NCBI RefSeq assembly: GCF_000021325.1
Contig: NC_011365.1
Location: 868,001 to 932,000, forward strand
Length of the DNA: 64,000 nt
Source: Gluconacetobacter diazotrophicus PA1 5
GTDB lineage: Bacteria > Pseudomonadota > Alphaproteobacteria > Acetobacterales > Acetobacteraceae
Direction of reading: 5' to 3'
Shown here: positions 19,557 to 28,308 of the stretch, in pieces
Layout of the letters: each line of letters opens with the position of its first letter
Position numbering within the stretch: position 1 is the stretch's first letter
The notes under the pieces: generated by a model
The model's input: the letters and a program-made list of their open reading frames with translations, nothing else
Databases searched by the model: none
Told to the model about the DNA's origin: nothing
Position numbers and translations under genes: made by a program

Positions 19557-20567
19557 TTATCTCCCCCGGTGGGTCAGGTAACGGTCCAGGACGAGCATCT
19601 GCGGCCGGTCCTGTCCGGTCTTGGTCGGTTCCAGCGTATACATGTATTCGCCCCACAGCGGCCCGGCGGCCCAGTAGGTCCAGCCGAGCCAGACCGCCTG
19701 GTTGGCCGCCAGATAGGATGCGACCTTGTCCAGGACATCCAGGCAGGCCGCGCTGCGGCCGACGCCGAATTCGCCCAGGAAGCCCTTGTTTCCCGTCTGG
19801 TGCAGCCATGCGGTGAAGGAGGCCAGCCGCGCGACCGCCTGATCGGTCGGGATGCAGTCCGGGCTGCGGCCCGAACTGTCGGGATCGAAATATTCATGGA
19901 CTTCGAACACCAGGGAATGGTCGGGGTCCTTCAGCGTGGCCAGGGCCGGAGCATTTACGGTTGCGAAACCATGGGCGGCGTCCCAGCCAACGCCCGATAC
20001 CAGGATCGGGTTCCGGGCCCCCGCCGCGCGAATGCCCAGGATCGCCTGCTGTTCGATATCGCGCCACGCCTCGGCCGATTTCTGCTGCGGTTCGTTCATC
20101 AGGCCGAACCAGACATCCGGCCGGTCGCGGAACGCGGTCCCCAGGCGGGTCCACAGGTCGCGAAAATCGGCGGCGGTCACCTGGCCGTCGCCGATCAGCG
20201 TGCCGCGATAGCGGCCATAATCGTGGATATCGAGGATGACCTTGCCGCCCACCGCGTGGACCTGGTCCACGAACCCGTTGATGCGGCCCATATAACCGGA
20301 ATCCAGCGCCACCCCCGGCGCGGGCTGCAGCCGTTCCCACAGAACGGACAGGCGAAAGATATTCATCCCCCGGTCATGGAAGTACGTGACCTCGCCCGGC
20401 TTGGGAAACAGATAGTCGTAGCCGTAGCGACCCGGGATCTTGTTCGACGAATAGGCCGCCCCGGCCAGGTTCACACCCTTGTAGTCCTGGGCCCGGGCCG
20501 GCATCGCCCCCGCGAGCAGCAGCAGCGCCAGGGCGGTCGATCGCATGGGCAATTGTATAATGCGCAT
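19557..20567 (-). CDS. Secreted GH5-family endoglucanase (cellulase-like)
   Basis: A roughly 336-residue exported glycoside hydrolase family 5 enzyme. A signal peptide (STALALLLLAGAMPARAQ) precedes DYKGVNLAGAAYSS. The GH5 catalytic acid/base is in FGLMNEPQQ (Glu near 158) and the nucleophile in GFLGEFGVG (Glu near 264); VFEVHEYFD and WTYWAAGPLWGE complete the active site. GH5 enzymes cut beta-1,4-glucans, the expected backbone of an acetan/xanthan-type polymer, so a role in trimming, releasing or clearing the EPS is plausible. I chose the ATG preceded by GGGAACG. Confidence 0.88.
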   Translation of the reverse strand: MRIIQLPMRSTALALLLLAGAMPARAQDYKGVNLAGAAYSSNKIPGRYGYDYLFPKPGEVTYFHDRGMNIFRLSVLWERLQPAPGVALDSGYMGRINGFVDQVHAVGGKVILDIHDYGRYRGTLIGDGQVTAADFRDLWTRLGTAFRDRPDVWFGLMNEPQQKSAEAWRDIEQQAILGIRAAGARNPILVSGVGWDAAHGFATVNAPALATLKDPDHSLVFEVHEYFDPDSSGRSPDCIPTDQAVARLASFTAWLHQTGNKGFLGEFGVGRSAACLDVLDKVASYLAANQAVWLGWTYWAAGPLWGEYMYTLEPTKTGQDRPQMLVLDRYLTHRGR

Positions 20568-20588
20568 AATCGTTCCCATCATGGCGGA

Positions 20589-21899
20589 TCAGACGGCGGC
20601 CCCGGCCACCTGCGGCAGAACGGCGCGCGCGGCCGGGCGTGCCGCCCGCACGGGGCGGACGGACTGGCGGGCGGGGCCCATGACCTCGGTGACGCCATAG
20701 AGGAACCACAGCAGCGCGGCCGTCTTGATCGTAAAAACCGAGGCCCCGATGCACAGCGACGTCGCGAAATAGACCGAAATCATGGTTTTCATGATCGCGC
20801 TTTCCGGCGTGCGGGACCGGTGGAAGGCGAATACCCCCAGATAGAACAGGGTCAGGATCGCGCCGAGATTGTTCAGCACGTAGGCATAGCCAGTATCGGA
20901 GGTATAGACCTGCGAGGGCGCCAGGCCGAACCACTGGCCGATATTCCAATAGTCCAGCAGGCGGCCGGAGAAGATCAGCCGGCCGGACAGGTCGTCCTTG
21001 ATGATGGCCGGCAGCACGCCGGGCAGTTCGTGCAGGGACCCCAGGACGGTCAGCCCCGTCGCCACGATGACCGGGCAGAGGAAAGCGACCAGCGGCACCC
21101 GGCAGAACGGGCTGATGCGCATCAGCAGCATCAGCATGCAGCAGCCGGAGGCAAACCGGGAATCCGCCAGGATGAAGCACAGCACCGCCAGGCCGTAGAG
21201 CAGCACGCACCGCCGCCCCGGCTGGTTGCGCGATACGCTGAGGCACCATGCGAACAGGACCGCCGAAAAATTCCCCAGCGAATCCGGCTCCAGGAACAGG
21301 GAGGACACACGGTGCGGCCCGAAGATCGACTGGAAGAACGTGCGGCCCGCGCCCGCCCCGCGATTGCCGCTGAGAAACAGGTTGGTGTTGCTGTAATTGA
21401 CGGTGTCGCTGGAAATCACGCCCTTCTGGACGTAATAATCCCAGATATTGAAAAGGCTGGCGTACATGTCGGTAAAGATCAGTTCGACCATGCCGACCGC
21501 CAGGACCAGCGCCGTCAGGATCCAGATCGTGGACCACGCCACGCGCTCGGTCGTCATGCGCCCCAGGACGAAGAAGATATACATGATGCCGACATCATGC
21601 ACGATCTTGAAGCTGAGGGCCGGATTGACCAGTTTCGCCCCCACCAGGAAGCCGAAGGTCACGGCCATGATCCAGAGCGCGTTCCGGTCCACCTGATGCC
21701 GGATCAGGTAGAATCCGGCCGCCATGATCGCGATTTCCACCATGGCGATCTGGGCGTTTCCGATATGCAGCCAGTGCCGGGTCGAAACGAAGCACAACGC
21801 CAGGTTGAAGACCGCCCCGGCGAGGACCAGGTATTTCCCCGCCTGCAGGCCGCCGCCGCGGACCTGGATCCGGCCGGCCGACATGATTCCGGCGGTCAT
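20589..21899 (-). CDS. Polytopic membrane protein, probable EPS polymerase (Wzy/GumE-like)
   Basis: A 436-residue protein with about ten to twelve hydrophobic helices and a large hydrophilic loop around YNSNTNLF-like sequence (VNYSNTNLFLSGNRGAG). Wzy polymerases are poorly conserved, so the call rests on topology, length and position between the endoglucanase and acyltransferase genes in a locus that otherwise lacks a polymerase. The true start at 21899 overlaps the stop of the acyltransferase gene in an ATGA, indicating translational coupling; sequence upstream in frame is antisense-like and non-coding in character. Confidence 0.7.
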   Translation of the reverse strand: MTAGIMSAGRIQVRGGGLQAGKYLVLAGAVFNLALCFVSTRHWLHIGNAQIAMVEIAIMAAGFYLIRHQVDRNALWIMAVTFGFLVGAKLVNPALSFKIVHDVGIMYIFFVLGRMTTERVAWSTIWILTALVLAVGMVELIFTDMYASLFNIWDYYVQKGVISSDTVNYSNTNLFLSGNRGAGAGRTFFQSIFGPHRVSSLFLEPDSLGNFSAVLFAWCLSVSRNQPGRRCVLLYGLAVLCFILADSRFASGCCMLMLLMRISPFCRVPLVAFLCPVIVATGLTVLGSLHELPGVLPAIIKDDLSGRLIFSGRLLDYWNIGQWFGLAPSQVYTSDTGYAYVLNNLGAILTLFYLGVFAFHRSRTPESAIMKTMISVYFATSLCIGASVFTIKTAALLWFLYGVTEVMGPARQSVRPVRAARPAARAVLPQVAGAAV

Positions 21900-23089
21900 C
21901 CCTCGCCCTCGCGCCCGGCCGTCAGCGGTGTTGCCAGCCCGACAGTGCCGCGCCACGCCGCTGCCCGGCCATCGCTGGCGGGCAGACGGCGGGCCAGCGC
22001 CCGCCCGACATTGTGCAGCGGCAATTCCACCAGGCGATAGGTCACGCTGGATACCGCCAGGGTCACGGCGATGGTCAGCAATGCCAGCATCAGTTGCGTC
22101 ACGTCCGGATCGGCCAGCAGCGGCCGCAGCCCGACCTGATGCTGCATCAGGTCGAACAGCACCAGAAGGATCGGCAGGTGCAGCAGATAGACGCTGTAGG
22201 ACAGTTCCCCCACCCATACGGCGGCGCGATGGTTCAGCACCCTGGACGACCGTCCCGACGCGTACAGGTCGCGCACGATGACGAACGCGGCCAACGTTTC
22301 GATCACGTCATAGATCTGTTCCGGCACCGCGTGACCGCCCAGGGCGAGGCGATCATAGAGCAGGACCACGACCGCCATGACGGGAATGGCCGGCGCCGCC
22401 GCCCAGTCGACCCGGGGCAGCATCGGGATCAGCGCCCCGACCGCGAAGGCCAGGCCGAAATTCAGGCCGATTTCCGATGGCATCGGCACCAGCGCCAGGA
22501 CGAGGAAACCCGCCAGGGCCCACGGGCGTATACGCACATGGCGCATCGCGATCAGGATGAAGGGGAACAGCACCGAGAAGATCAGTTCGACCCGCAGCGA
22601 CCACATCGGGCCGTTATAACGCGTGTACGCGCCGACCAGCGCCAGTCCGACATGCGGCACCGACACCGGCGAGCCCAGGTTGCGCGCCAGCCAGTCCACG
22701 AAGACCCCGATATCCATCGAGGAACGGACCCGAACCGTCACCACGATGGCGAAGAGAACCGACACCCACAGGAGCGGACAGATGCGGAAGACGCGCTTGA
22801 TATAGAATCCGGTCAGGGCGGACCAGTCGAACCGCTCCACCCGACGCAGCGACAGCGACAGCACGCAGCCGCTGAGCACGAAGAACAGCAGAACCGCCGC
22901 CTGGGCATTGAATGCATAGGTGACGATGTCGTGCACCGCCCGCCCCCACGGCGACCGGGGAACGGGATCGTAACGGATGACCTGGATGACATGACCGACC
23001 AGAACGACCAGGCAGGCGATCCCCCGCAGGGACGTCAATTGTCCCAGATAGGATCTTTCCGATCGTGCCTCAAACAGATGGTCCGACAT
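21896..23089 (-). CDS. Membrane acyltransferase, family 3 (OafA/ExoZ-like)
   Basis: A 397-residue integral membrane O-acyltransferase. It starts YLGQLTSLRGIACLVVLVGHV, the conserved first helix with the catalytic His, followed by LLFFVLSGCVLSLSLRR, YIKRVFRICPLLWVSV and a C-terminal GELSYSVYLLHLPIL. Such enzymes acetylate extracellular polysaccharides or lipid-linked repeat units, so this is the best candidate for EPS O-acetylation. GGAGGGACGG precedes the ATG at 23089. It is the first gene of the minus-strand EPS arm and is translationally coupled to the polymerase-like gene. Confidence 0.88.
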   Translation of the reverse strand: MSDHLFEARSERSYLGQLTSLRGIACLVVLVGHVIQVIRYDPVPRSPWGRAVHDIVTYAFNAQAAVLLFFVLSGCVLSLSLRRVERFDWSALTGFYIKRVFRICPLLWVSVLFAIVVTVRVRSSMDIGVFVDWLARNLGSPVSVPHVGLALVGAYTRYNGPMWSLRVELIFSVLFPFILIAMRHVRIRPWALAGFLVLALVPMPSEIGLNFGLAFAVGALIPMLPRVDWAAAPAIPVMAVVVLLYDRLALGGHAVPEQIYDVIETLAAFVIVRDLYASGRSSRVLNHRAAVWVGELSYSVYLLHLPILLVLFDLMQHQVGLRPLLADPDVTQLMLALLTIAVTLAVSSVTYRLVELPLHNVGRALARRLPASDGRAAAWRGTVGLATPLTAGREGEG

Positions 23090-23612
23090 GCAACCGTCCC
23101 TCCGCTGGAGAATTTCGCCCGCTGCCATGCATCCGCAAGTACAGGCGTCACACCAATTGACGATTTACGACCGAGATTCTCGATCTTTCAGAATGTTCCA
23201 TTCAGGACGCAAGACCGAAACGCCGACGATGACGCGCTTGTCATGATCCGCCCCTGGCGGCGGGCGTGTCGGCATTGCCGTCGTCCCCACTTACCCAGAG
23301 CATGACGGGACTTGCAAGCGTAACATTGCATGTTTCGGATATTTTCCACTGGAATGAGCAAGCATTGCCCCCGCCATCCCAATGGCATCGTATGGACAAA
23401 GAATCGCCTTATTTGTCGCCGGATAAGAGATGGCATATAGCGCCTGGAATTTTTCGATTGAAGGACCTCTCTCCTTTCTTGCATTCCCCGAAACGATCCC
23501 CTACAGGTGACGGGGCCACGCGTCGGAGAACGCGGATTTTTGGCCCCGTTCCAAAATCGATATTGCGACTGTTCCCTGCGTTATCAGTAACGAAGAGAGG
23601 CAGACCGTACGC
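23090..23612. promoter_or_regulatory. Intergenic control region between the two EPS arms
   Basis: These 523 bases separate the divergent minus-strand and plus-strand EPS operons. The central part (about 23300-23470) is markedly richer in A+T than flanking genes. Short open frames exist on both strands, but none has a ribosome site or coding character. It should hold the promoters for both arms; I could not find a convincing -35/-10 pair. A nested inverted repeat at 23510-23549 is listed separately. Confidence 0.6.
23510..23549 (+). repeat. Nested inverted repeat upstream of the gumK-like gene
   Basis: Outer arms ACGGGGCCA (23510-23518) and TGGCCCCGT (23541-23549) are perfect complements. Directly inside, CGCGT (23519-23523) pairs with ACGCG (23530-23534), leaving a six-base loop and a six-base bulge (GATTTT). 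This gives a 14-bp interrupted stem ending 63 bases before the first gene of the plus-strand EPS arm. No T-run follows on either strand, so it is more likely a 5' UTR structure or protein site than an intrinsic terminator. Confidence 0.6.
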
Positions 23613-24719
23613 ATGACCGGATCACTGGTTATATCGGTGCATGATTATCGTTCCCGCCGGAAGGCGAGCGTGCATTTCATCACTGCCGAACTGGCAAAGC
23701 GTGGGGAAACCCGCTTCTTTTCCGTAGGCCTCAGCCGTCTGTCGGAACATCGCGGGGACACCCGGGCCGATCTGGCGCCACGCGCCAACCGTGTGGAAAC
23801 CGTCGATGGCGTCGAATGCTTCCTGTGGCGTACGGCCTGGCACCCGTTCAACATCCGCCGCCCGGCCCTGGCACCGGTCGAGGAATCGATGTTCTGGCTT
23901 TATCGCCGGATGATTCCAAGGATTCCAAGGCAGTGGCTTTGCGATGCCGACACGATTTTCATCGAATCCGGCATGGCGCCGGTTTTCATCGAGGATGCAC
24001 GCCGGCTGAATCCAACGGCCCGTATCGTCTATCTGGCATCGGACGATCTGGACGTCATCGGCTGCGCCGAAACCATAAAGAGACGCTTTCGGGCCAATTT
24101 CGACAGCATCGATGCCATACGCCTGCCCTCGCGCCTGCTGCGCGACGGCCTGCCGCACGACCGCACGTCGTTCTATATCCCCCAGGGTATCGACCGCACG
24201 ATCGCCGAGCGATCCTATCCCAACCCTTACGGCAACCGGCGGAGCTGCGTGTCGATGGGGTCGATGCTGTTCGATGCCTCGTTTTTCACGATCGCGGCGG
24301 CGGAATTTCCCGATATCGACTTCCACGTCATCGGCGCGGGCAAGGCCGCGGACGGCCTGTCGGCGCCCAACATCATTATTCACCAGGAAATGCCCTTCCA
24401 GCAGACGCTGCCCTTCGTGCAGCACGCGGCCTTCGGGGTGGCGCCGTACCTGGACCGCGACACGCCACGCTATCTGCTCGATACTTCCTTGAAACTTCGG
24501 CAATTCGGGCTGTTCGGCATTCCCGCGATCTGTCCCGACTTCGCCATGGGCGACCAGCCGGGACGATACGGATACCGGCCGGGCGACCCGGCATCGATCC
24601 GGCAGGCGATCGACGACGCCCTGGCCCATAGCGACCCCATCCGCCCCCAGATGCTGGGCTGGAACGAGGTGGTGGATCGCATCATCACGCCCGAAGCCTA
24701 TGCCGACACAAGGCTTTAG
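23613..24719 (+). CDS. gumK: Glucuronosyltransferase, GumK-like (GT70)
   Basis: A 368-residue GT-B glycosyltransferase resembling xanthan GumK and acetan AceK, which transfer glucuronate from UDP-GlcA onto mannose of the lipid-linked core. The N-terminal sequence VHDYRSRRKASVHFITAELA matches the GumK N-terminal domain; YLASDDLDVIGCAETI and the C-terminal domain FHVIGAGKAADGL with PYLDRDTPRYLLDTSLKLRQ follow. It is presumably peripheral on the inner membrane. UDP-glucose dehydrogenase, which makes the donor, is three genes downstream. It is the first gene of the plus-strand arm. Family call is strong; the exact linkage is inferred. Confidence 0.82.
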   Translation: MTGSLVISVHDYRSRRKASVHFITAELAKRGETRFFSVGLSRLSEHRGDTRADLAPRANRVETVDGVECFLWRTAWHPFNIRRPALAPVEESMFWLYRRMIPRIPRQWLCDADTIFIESGMAPVFIEDARRLNPTARIVYLASDDLDVIGCAETIKRRFRANFDSIDAIRLPSRLLRDGLPHDRTSFYIPQGIDRTIAERSYPNPYGNRRSCVSMGSMLFDASFFTIAAAEFPDIDFHVIGAGKAADGLSAPNIIIHQEMPFQQTLPFVQHAAFGVAPYLDRDTPRYLLDTSLKLRQFGLFGIPAICPDFAMGDQPGRYGYRPGDPASIRQAIDDALAHSDPIRPQMLGWNEVVDRIITPEAYADTRL

Positions 24720-24736
24720 CCGGAAAGGAAGGACGG

Positions 24737-25921
24737 ATGCTTCAGAGAACCGACAGTATGACGGACCGCCCGACCGTCGGGATCTATCGGACCGAAATCC
24801 TGCCGCTGTCCGAAACCTTCGTGCGGGACCAGTCCCTGGCCCTGCGCCGATGGAATCCGGTGATGATCGGCGAACGGCTGGTCGACCGGCTGCCGCTGGA
24901 AGGCCTGGCGGCCGAAGCCGCCTATCGCGGACCCGCCACCCTGCCGCAGCGCGCGCGCAGCGTGGTGGCGCGGACGCTGGATCGCGCGCCGCCCGGCCTG
25001 ACCCGCATCGCCCGGCAGGTTCGCCCGGCGCTGATCCACGCCCATTTCGGCTTTGACGGGGTCGAGGCCTGGCATCTGGCGCGGCGGCTGTCGGTCCCGC
25101 TGCTGGTGACGCTGCACGGGTCGGACATCACCACCCACATGGCATGGTTCTCGGCCGGCCGGTCGGGACGGCGGTGGAAGAGCTACCCCAGCCGCCTGCA
25201 GAAGCTGGCCCGGCGGCCCGAAGTCAGCTTCGTCGCGGTATCCGGCCACATCCGCGATGCCGCGATTGCCGTGGGCCTGCCGGCCGGGCGGGTCCATGTC
25301 CGCCATATCGGCATCGATCCGGACCGTTTCGTCCCACGCGCGCCCACCCCCGGTGCCCGGGCGCCGACCATCCTGTTCCTGGGCAGGCTGGTCGAAAAGA
25401 AGGGATGCCGTTTCCTGATCGAGGCCTTCCGCCGCGTGCGCGACCGGATGCCGCAGGCCCGCCTGGTCATCGCGGGCGACGGGCCGGAACGCGCGGCCCT
25501 GCAGGACATGGCCGCGCCGCTGGATACGGTCACCTTCACCGGCGCGGTATCGCGCGATCGGGTGCAGGACCTTCTGAACCAGGCCCGCATCTTCTGCCTG
25601 CCCAGCGTCACGGCCGTCAGCGGCGACGCCGAGGGCCTGCCGTTGGTGCTGCTGGAGGCACAGGCCAGCGGCGTGCCCGTCGTCACCTCGGCCCGCGGCG
25701 GCGTGACCGAGGGGATCGAGGACGGCGAAACCGGCTTCGCCTTTGCCGAACGCGATATCGATGCGCTGACCGACCGGCTTCTGGCGCTGCTGGCGGATGA
25801 CGGACTGGCGGACCGCATGGGCGCCGCCGGCCGGCGCTTCGTCCAGCGGAAGCATGACATCCGGCTCTGCACGGCGGCACTGGAGGATCTGTACGACGAA
25901 CTGGCGAGGATCGACGCATGA
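24737..25921 (+). CDS. Glycosyltransferase family 4
   Basis: A 394-residue GT-B retaining glycosyltransferase. The N-domain includes HAHFGFDGVEAWHLA and VTLHGSDIT; the C-domain has TILFLGRLVEKKGCRFLIEAF, VIAGDGPERAAL and EGLPLVLLEAQASGVPVV, which contains the E-x7-E motif. An AAGGAAGGACGG site precedes the ATG, 17 bp after gumK. It presumably extends the side chain after the glucuronate; acetan clusters contain extra glucosyl and rhamnosyl transferases at this position, but the sugar here is not predictable. Confidence 0.88.
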   Translation: MLQRTDSMTDRPTVGIYRTEILPLSETFVRDQSLALRRWNPVMIGERLVDRLPLEGLAAEAAYRGPATLPQRARSVVARTLDRAPPGLTRIARQVRPALIHAHFGFDGVEAWHLARRLSVPLLVTLHGSDITTHMAWFSAGRSGRRWKSYPSRLQKLARRPEVSFVAVSGHIRDAAIAVGLPAGRVHVRHIGIDPDRFVPRAPTPGARAPTILFLGRLVEKKGCRFLIEAFRRVRDRMPQARLVIAGDGPERAALQDMAAPLDTVTFTGAVSRDRVQDLLNQARIFCLPSVTAVSGDAEGLPLVLLEAQASGVPVVTSARGGVTEGIEDGETGFAFAERDIDALTDRLLALLADDGLADRMGAAGRRFVQRKHDIRLCTAALEDLYDELARIDA

Positions 25922-25934
25922 CGAGGACCAGCGC

Positions 25935-26912
25935 ATGACCGGCCGGATCGCCGTTTCCGTCATCATCCCGGTCTACAATGCCGCCCGCTTCGTCGAACGG
26001 GCCATCGGGTCCGTCCTGGCGCAGAGCCTGCCGGCGGCGGAAATCCTGGTCGTCGATGATTGTTCGACCGATACGACCCTGGCGGTGGTCGAGGCCCTGG
26101 CGCTGCGCCACCCCCACATCCGCCCGCTGCGCATGGCGCGGAACGGCGGGCCGGCGGCGGCGCGCAATATGGGCATCGCCCACGCCACGGGCGACTGGAT
26201 CGCGATCCTCGACGCGGATGACGCCTATGCGTCCGACCGGCTGGACGCGATGGCGGACATGGCGGCGCAGGACCCGGCGGCCGACATCCTGGCGGACGAC
26301 CTGCTCTATTACGACGCTGTGGCCGGGCAGGTGACGGGACGCGCCATGGGACCGCGCGCCATGCCGCCGCCACCGGTAACGCTGGACGACTATCTGGCCC
26401 ATAACCTGGCCGACGGGCGGGGCGTGGACTGGGGGTTGCTGAAGCCCGTCATCCGGCGCGACCTGCTGGTCCGATCGGGTATCCGCTATCCCGTCGGGCA
26501 GCGCCATGGCGAGGACTTCACCTTCATGGTGACGCTGCTGCTGCACGGGGCGCGGATGCGGATCCTGGACACGGCGCATTACCTCTACACCCAGCGCGAG
26601 GGCACGATCAGCCGTCGGGCGTCGGACATGACGCGCACGACGATCGCCTACGGCGCGCTGGCGCAGGCGGCGATCGACCTGGCGGACGCCCCCGCGATCC
26701 GTGCGGATCCCCGGCTGACGGCGATGCTTCTGGCACGGGCCGAAGGGCTCAGGCGGCTGGATGACGCCCATTTCTTTTCGCAGGCGATCCGGCGCGGAGC
26801 GGTCGGCGCCCTGGCGGCGCGGGCCGTGAAACGCCCGTCTTTTGTACCGCGCATGGGGTGGCAGATCGGGCGCGCGATGCAACGCCGGGTCGCGCAATGG
26901 CGTTCGGCATGA
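25935..26912 (+). CDS. Glycosyltransferase family 2
   Basis: A 325-residue GT-A enzyme: VSVIIPVYNAARFVERAIGS, ILVVDDCSTD, GPAAARNMGIAHATGDWIAI, and the metal-binding LDADD. The C-terminal part contains RHGEDFTFM, the ED motif often supplying the catalytic base region, and YLYTQREGTISRR as in side-chain transferases. The ATG at 25935 has GAGGACC upstream and lies 13 bp after the previous stop, so it belongs to the plus-strand EPS operon. Donor unknown. Confidence 0.88.
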   Translation: MTGRIAVSVIIPVYNAARFVERAIGSVLAQSLPAAEILVVDDCSTDTTLAVVEALALRHPHIRPLRMARNGGPAAARNMGIAHATGDWIAILDADDAYASDRLDAMADMAAQDPAADILADDLLYYDAVAGQVTGRAMGPRAMPPPPVTLDDYLAHNLADGRGVDWGLLKPVIRRDLLVRSGIRYPVGQRHGEDFTFMVTLLLHGARMRILDTAHYLYTQREGTISRRASDMTRTTIAYGALAQAAIDLADAPAIRADPRLTAMLLARAEGLRRLDDAHFFSQAIRRGAVGALAARAVKRPSFVPRMGWQIGRAMQRRVAQWRSA

Positions 26913-26958
26913 CCGGCGGCGCCCCCCATGGACCCATCATGAAGCAGAGGAGTGGATC

Positions 26959-28308
26959 ATGCAGATCGCAATGATTGGCGGCGGGTACGTCGGACTGGTG
27001 TCCGGCGCCTGCTTCGCCGAATTCGGCACCAACGTGGCCATCGTCGAAACCGACCCGGACCGCCTGGCGGCGCTGCGCGAGGGCCGTATCCCGATTTACG
27101 AACCGGGCCTGGACAAGCTGGTGGCCGACAACGTGGCCGCCGGACGCCTGACCTTCGGCGACAATATCGAACAGGCGGTCCAGGGAGCGGAGGCGATCTT
27201 CATCGCGGTGGGCACCCCCACCCGGCGCGGCGACGGGCATGCCGACCTGCGCTATGTCTATGCCGCGACGGAACAGATCGCGAAATGCATGAAGGATTAT
27301 GCCGTCGTCGTCACCAAGTCGACGGTGCCGGTCGGGACGGGACGCCAGGTTTCCGACCTGATCCGCCGGGTACGGCCGGACCTGGATTTCGACGTCGCCT
27401 CCAATCCCGAATTCCTGCGCGAGGGCAACGCCATCGGCGATTTCATGCGCCCCGATCGCGTGATCATCGGCACCGACACGACCAAGGAAGGGGGTGCGCA
27501 CCGTGCGATGGAGATCATGCGCCGGCTCTACCGCCCGCTGTACCTGATCGAGGCCCCGATCCTGTTCACCAGCCTGGAAACCGCGGAACTGGCCAAATAT
27601 GCCGCCAATTCCTTCCTGGCCATGAAAGTCACCTTCATCAACGAGATCGCGGACCTGTGCGAAAAGGTCGGGGCCGATGTCCACGACATTGCCCGCGGCA
27701 TCGGACTGGACAACCGGATCGGCCGCAAGTTCCTCCACCCGGGCCCCGGCTTCGGCGGCTCGTGCTTCCCCAAGGACACGCTGGCGCTGGTCCACATCGC
27801 CCAGGACGCGGGCTCGCCCATGCGGCTGATCGAAACGACGGTGGACATCAACGATACGCGCAAGACCCGCATGGCCCACCGCATCGTCGCGGCCTGCGGC
27901 GGGTCCGTGGCCGGCCTGACGATCGGGGTGCTGGGGCTGACCTTCAAGCCCGAGACAGACGACATGCGCGCGGCATCGTCCATTCCCATCCTGCATCACC
28001 TGGCCGGCGCGGGTGCGACGCTGCGCGCGTTCGACCCGGCGGGAATGGAGGCCGCCCAACCGCTGTTGCCCGAGGAAGTCGTCTATTGCCATGACGCGCT
28101 GAACGCCGCGACGGGGGTCGATGCCCTGGTGGTGCTGACCGAATGGAACGAATTCCGCGCCCTGTCGCCCGCCCGGCTGCGCGAACTGATGAAAGGCGAC
28201 GTCATCGTCGACCTGCGCAATGTCTGGGAACCCAAGGCCATGCGCGACCATGGTTTCCAATACGAATCAATCGGCCGCCCCCTGATCGAAGGCCCCGTGC
28301 GGAAATAA
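26959..28308 (+). CDS. ugd: UDP-glucose 6-dehydrogenase
   Basis: Oxidises UDP-glucose to UDP-glucuronate with two NAD+. The 449-residue protein has the Rossmann start IAMIGGGYVGLVSGACFAE, the VGTPT and KSTVPVGTG loops, SNPEFLREGNAIGDF, and the catalytic cysteine in PGFGGSCFPKDT (Cys269). The C-terminal UDP-binding domain includes GLTFKPETDDMRAASS. All catalytic features are intact. A strong AGAGGAGTGG site precedes the ATG. It supplies the donor for the GumK-like transferase. Confidence 0.95.
   Translation: MQIAMIGGGYVGLVSGACFAEFGTNVAIVETDPDRLAALREGRIPIYEPGLDKLVADNVAAGRLTFGDNIEQAVQGAEAIFIAVGTPTRRGDGHADLRYVYAATEQIAKCMKDYAVVVTKSTVPVGTGRQVSDLIRRVRPDLDFDVASNPEFLREGNAIGDFMRPDRVIIGTDTTKEGGAHRAMEIMRRLYRPLYLIEAPILFTSLETAELAKYAANSFLAMKVTFINEIADLCEKVGADVHDIARGIGLDNRIGRKFLHPGPGFGGSCFPKDTLALVHIAQDAGSPMRLIETTVDINDTRKTRMAHRIVAACGGSVAGLTIGVLGLTFKPETDDMRAASSIPILHHLAGAGATLRAFDPAGMEAAQPLLPEEVVYCHDALNAATGVDALVVLTEWNEFRALSPARLRELMKGDVIVDLRNVWEPKAMRDHGFQYESIGRPLIEGPVRK

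Noticed and set aside
18390-22040. Very long plus-strand open frame (over 1200 codons) across the minus-strand EPS arm
   Set aside because: It is antisense to the GT2, endoglucanase and polymerase-like genes (and the end of the flippase gene), is low-complexity Arg/Gln/Gly/Asp-rich, and has no motifs; high GC removes stop codons from this frame.
23188-23616. Short frames on both strands in the EPS intergenic region
   Set aside because: No ribosome sites, no family resemblance, and the region has promoter-like composition.
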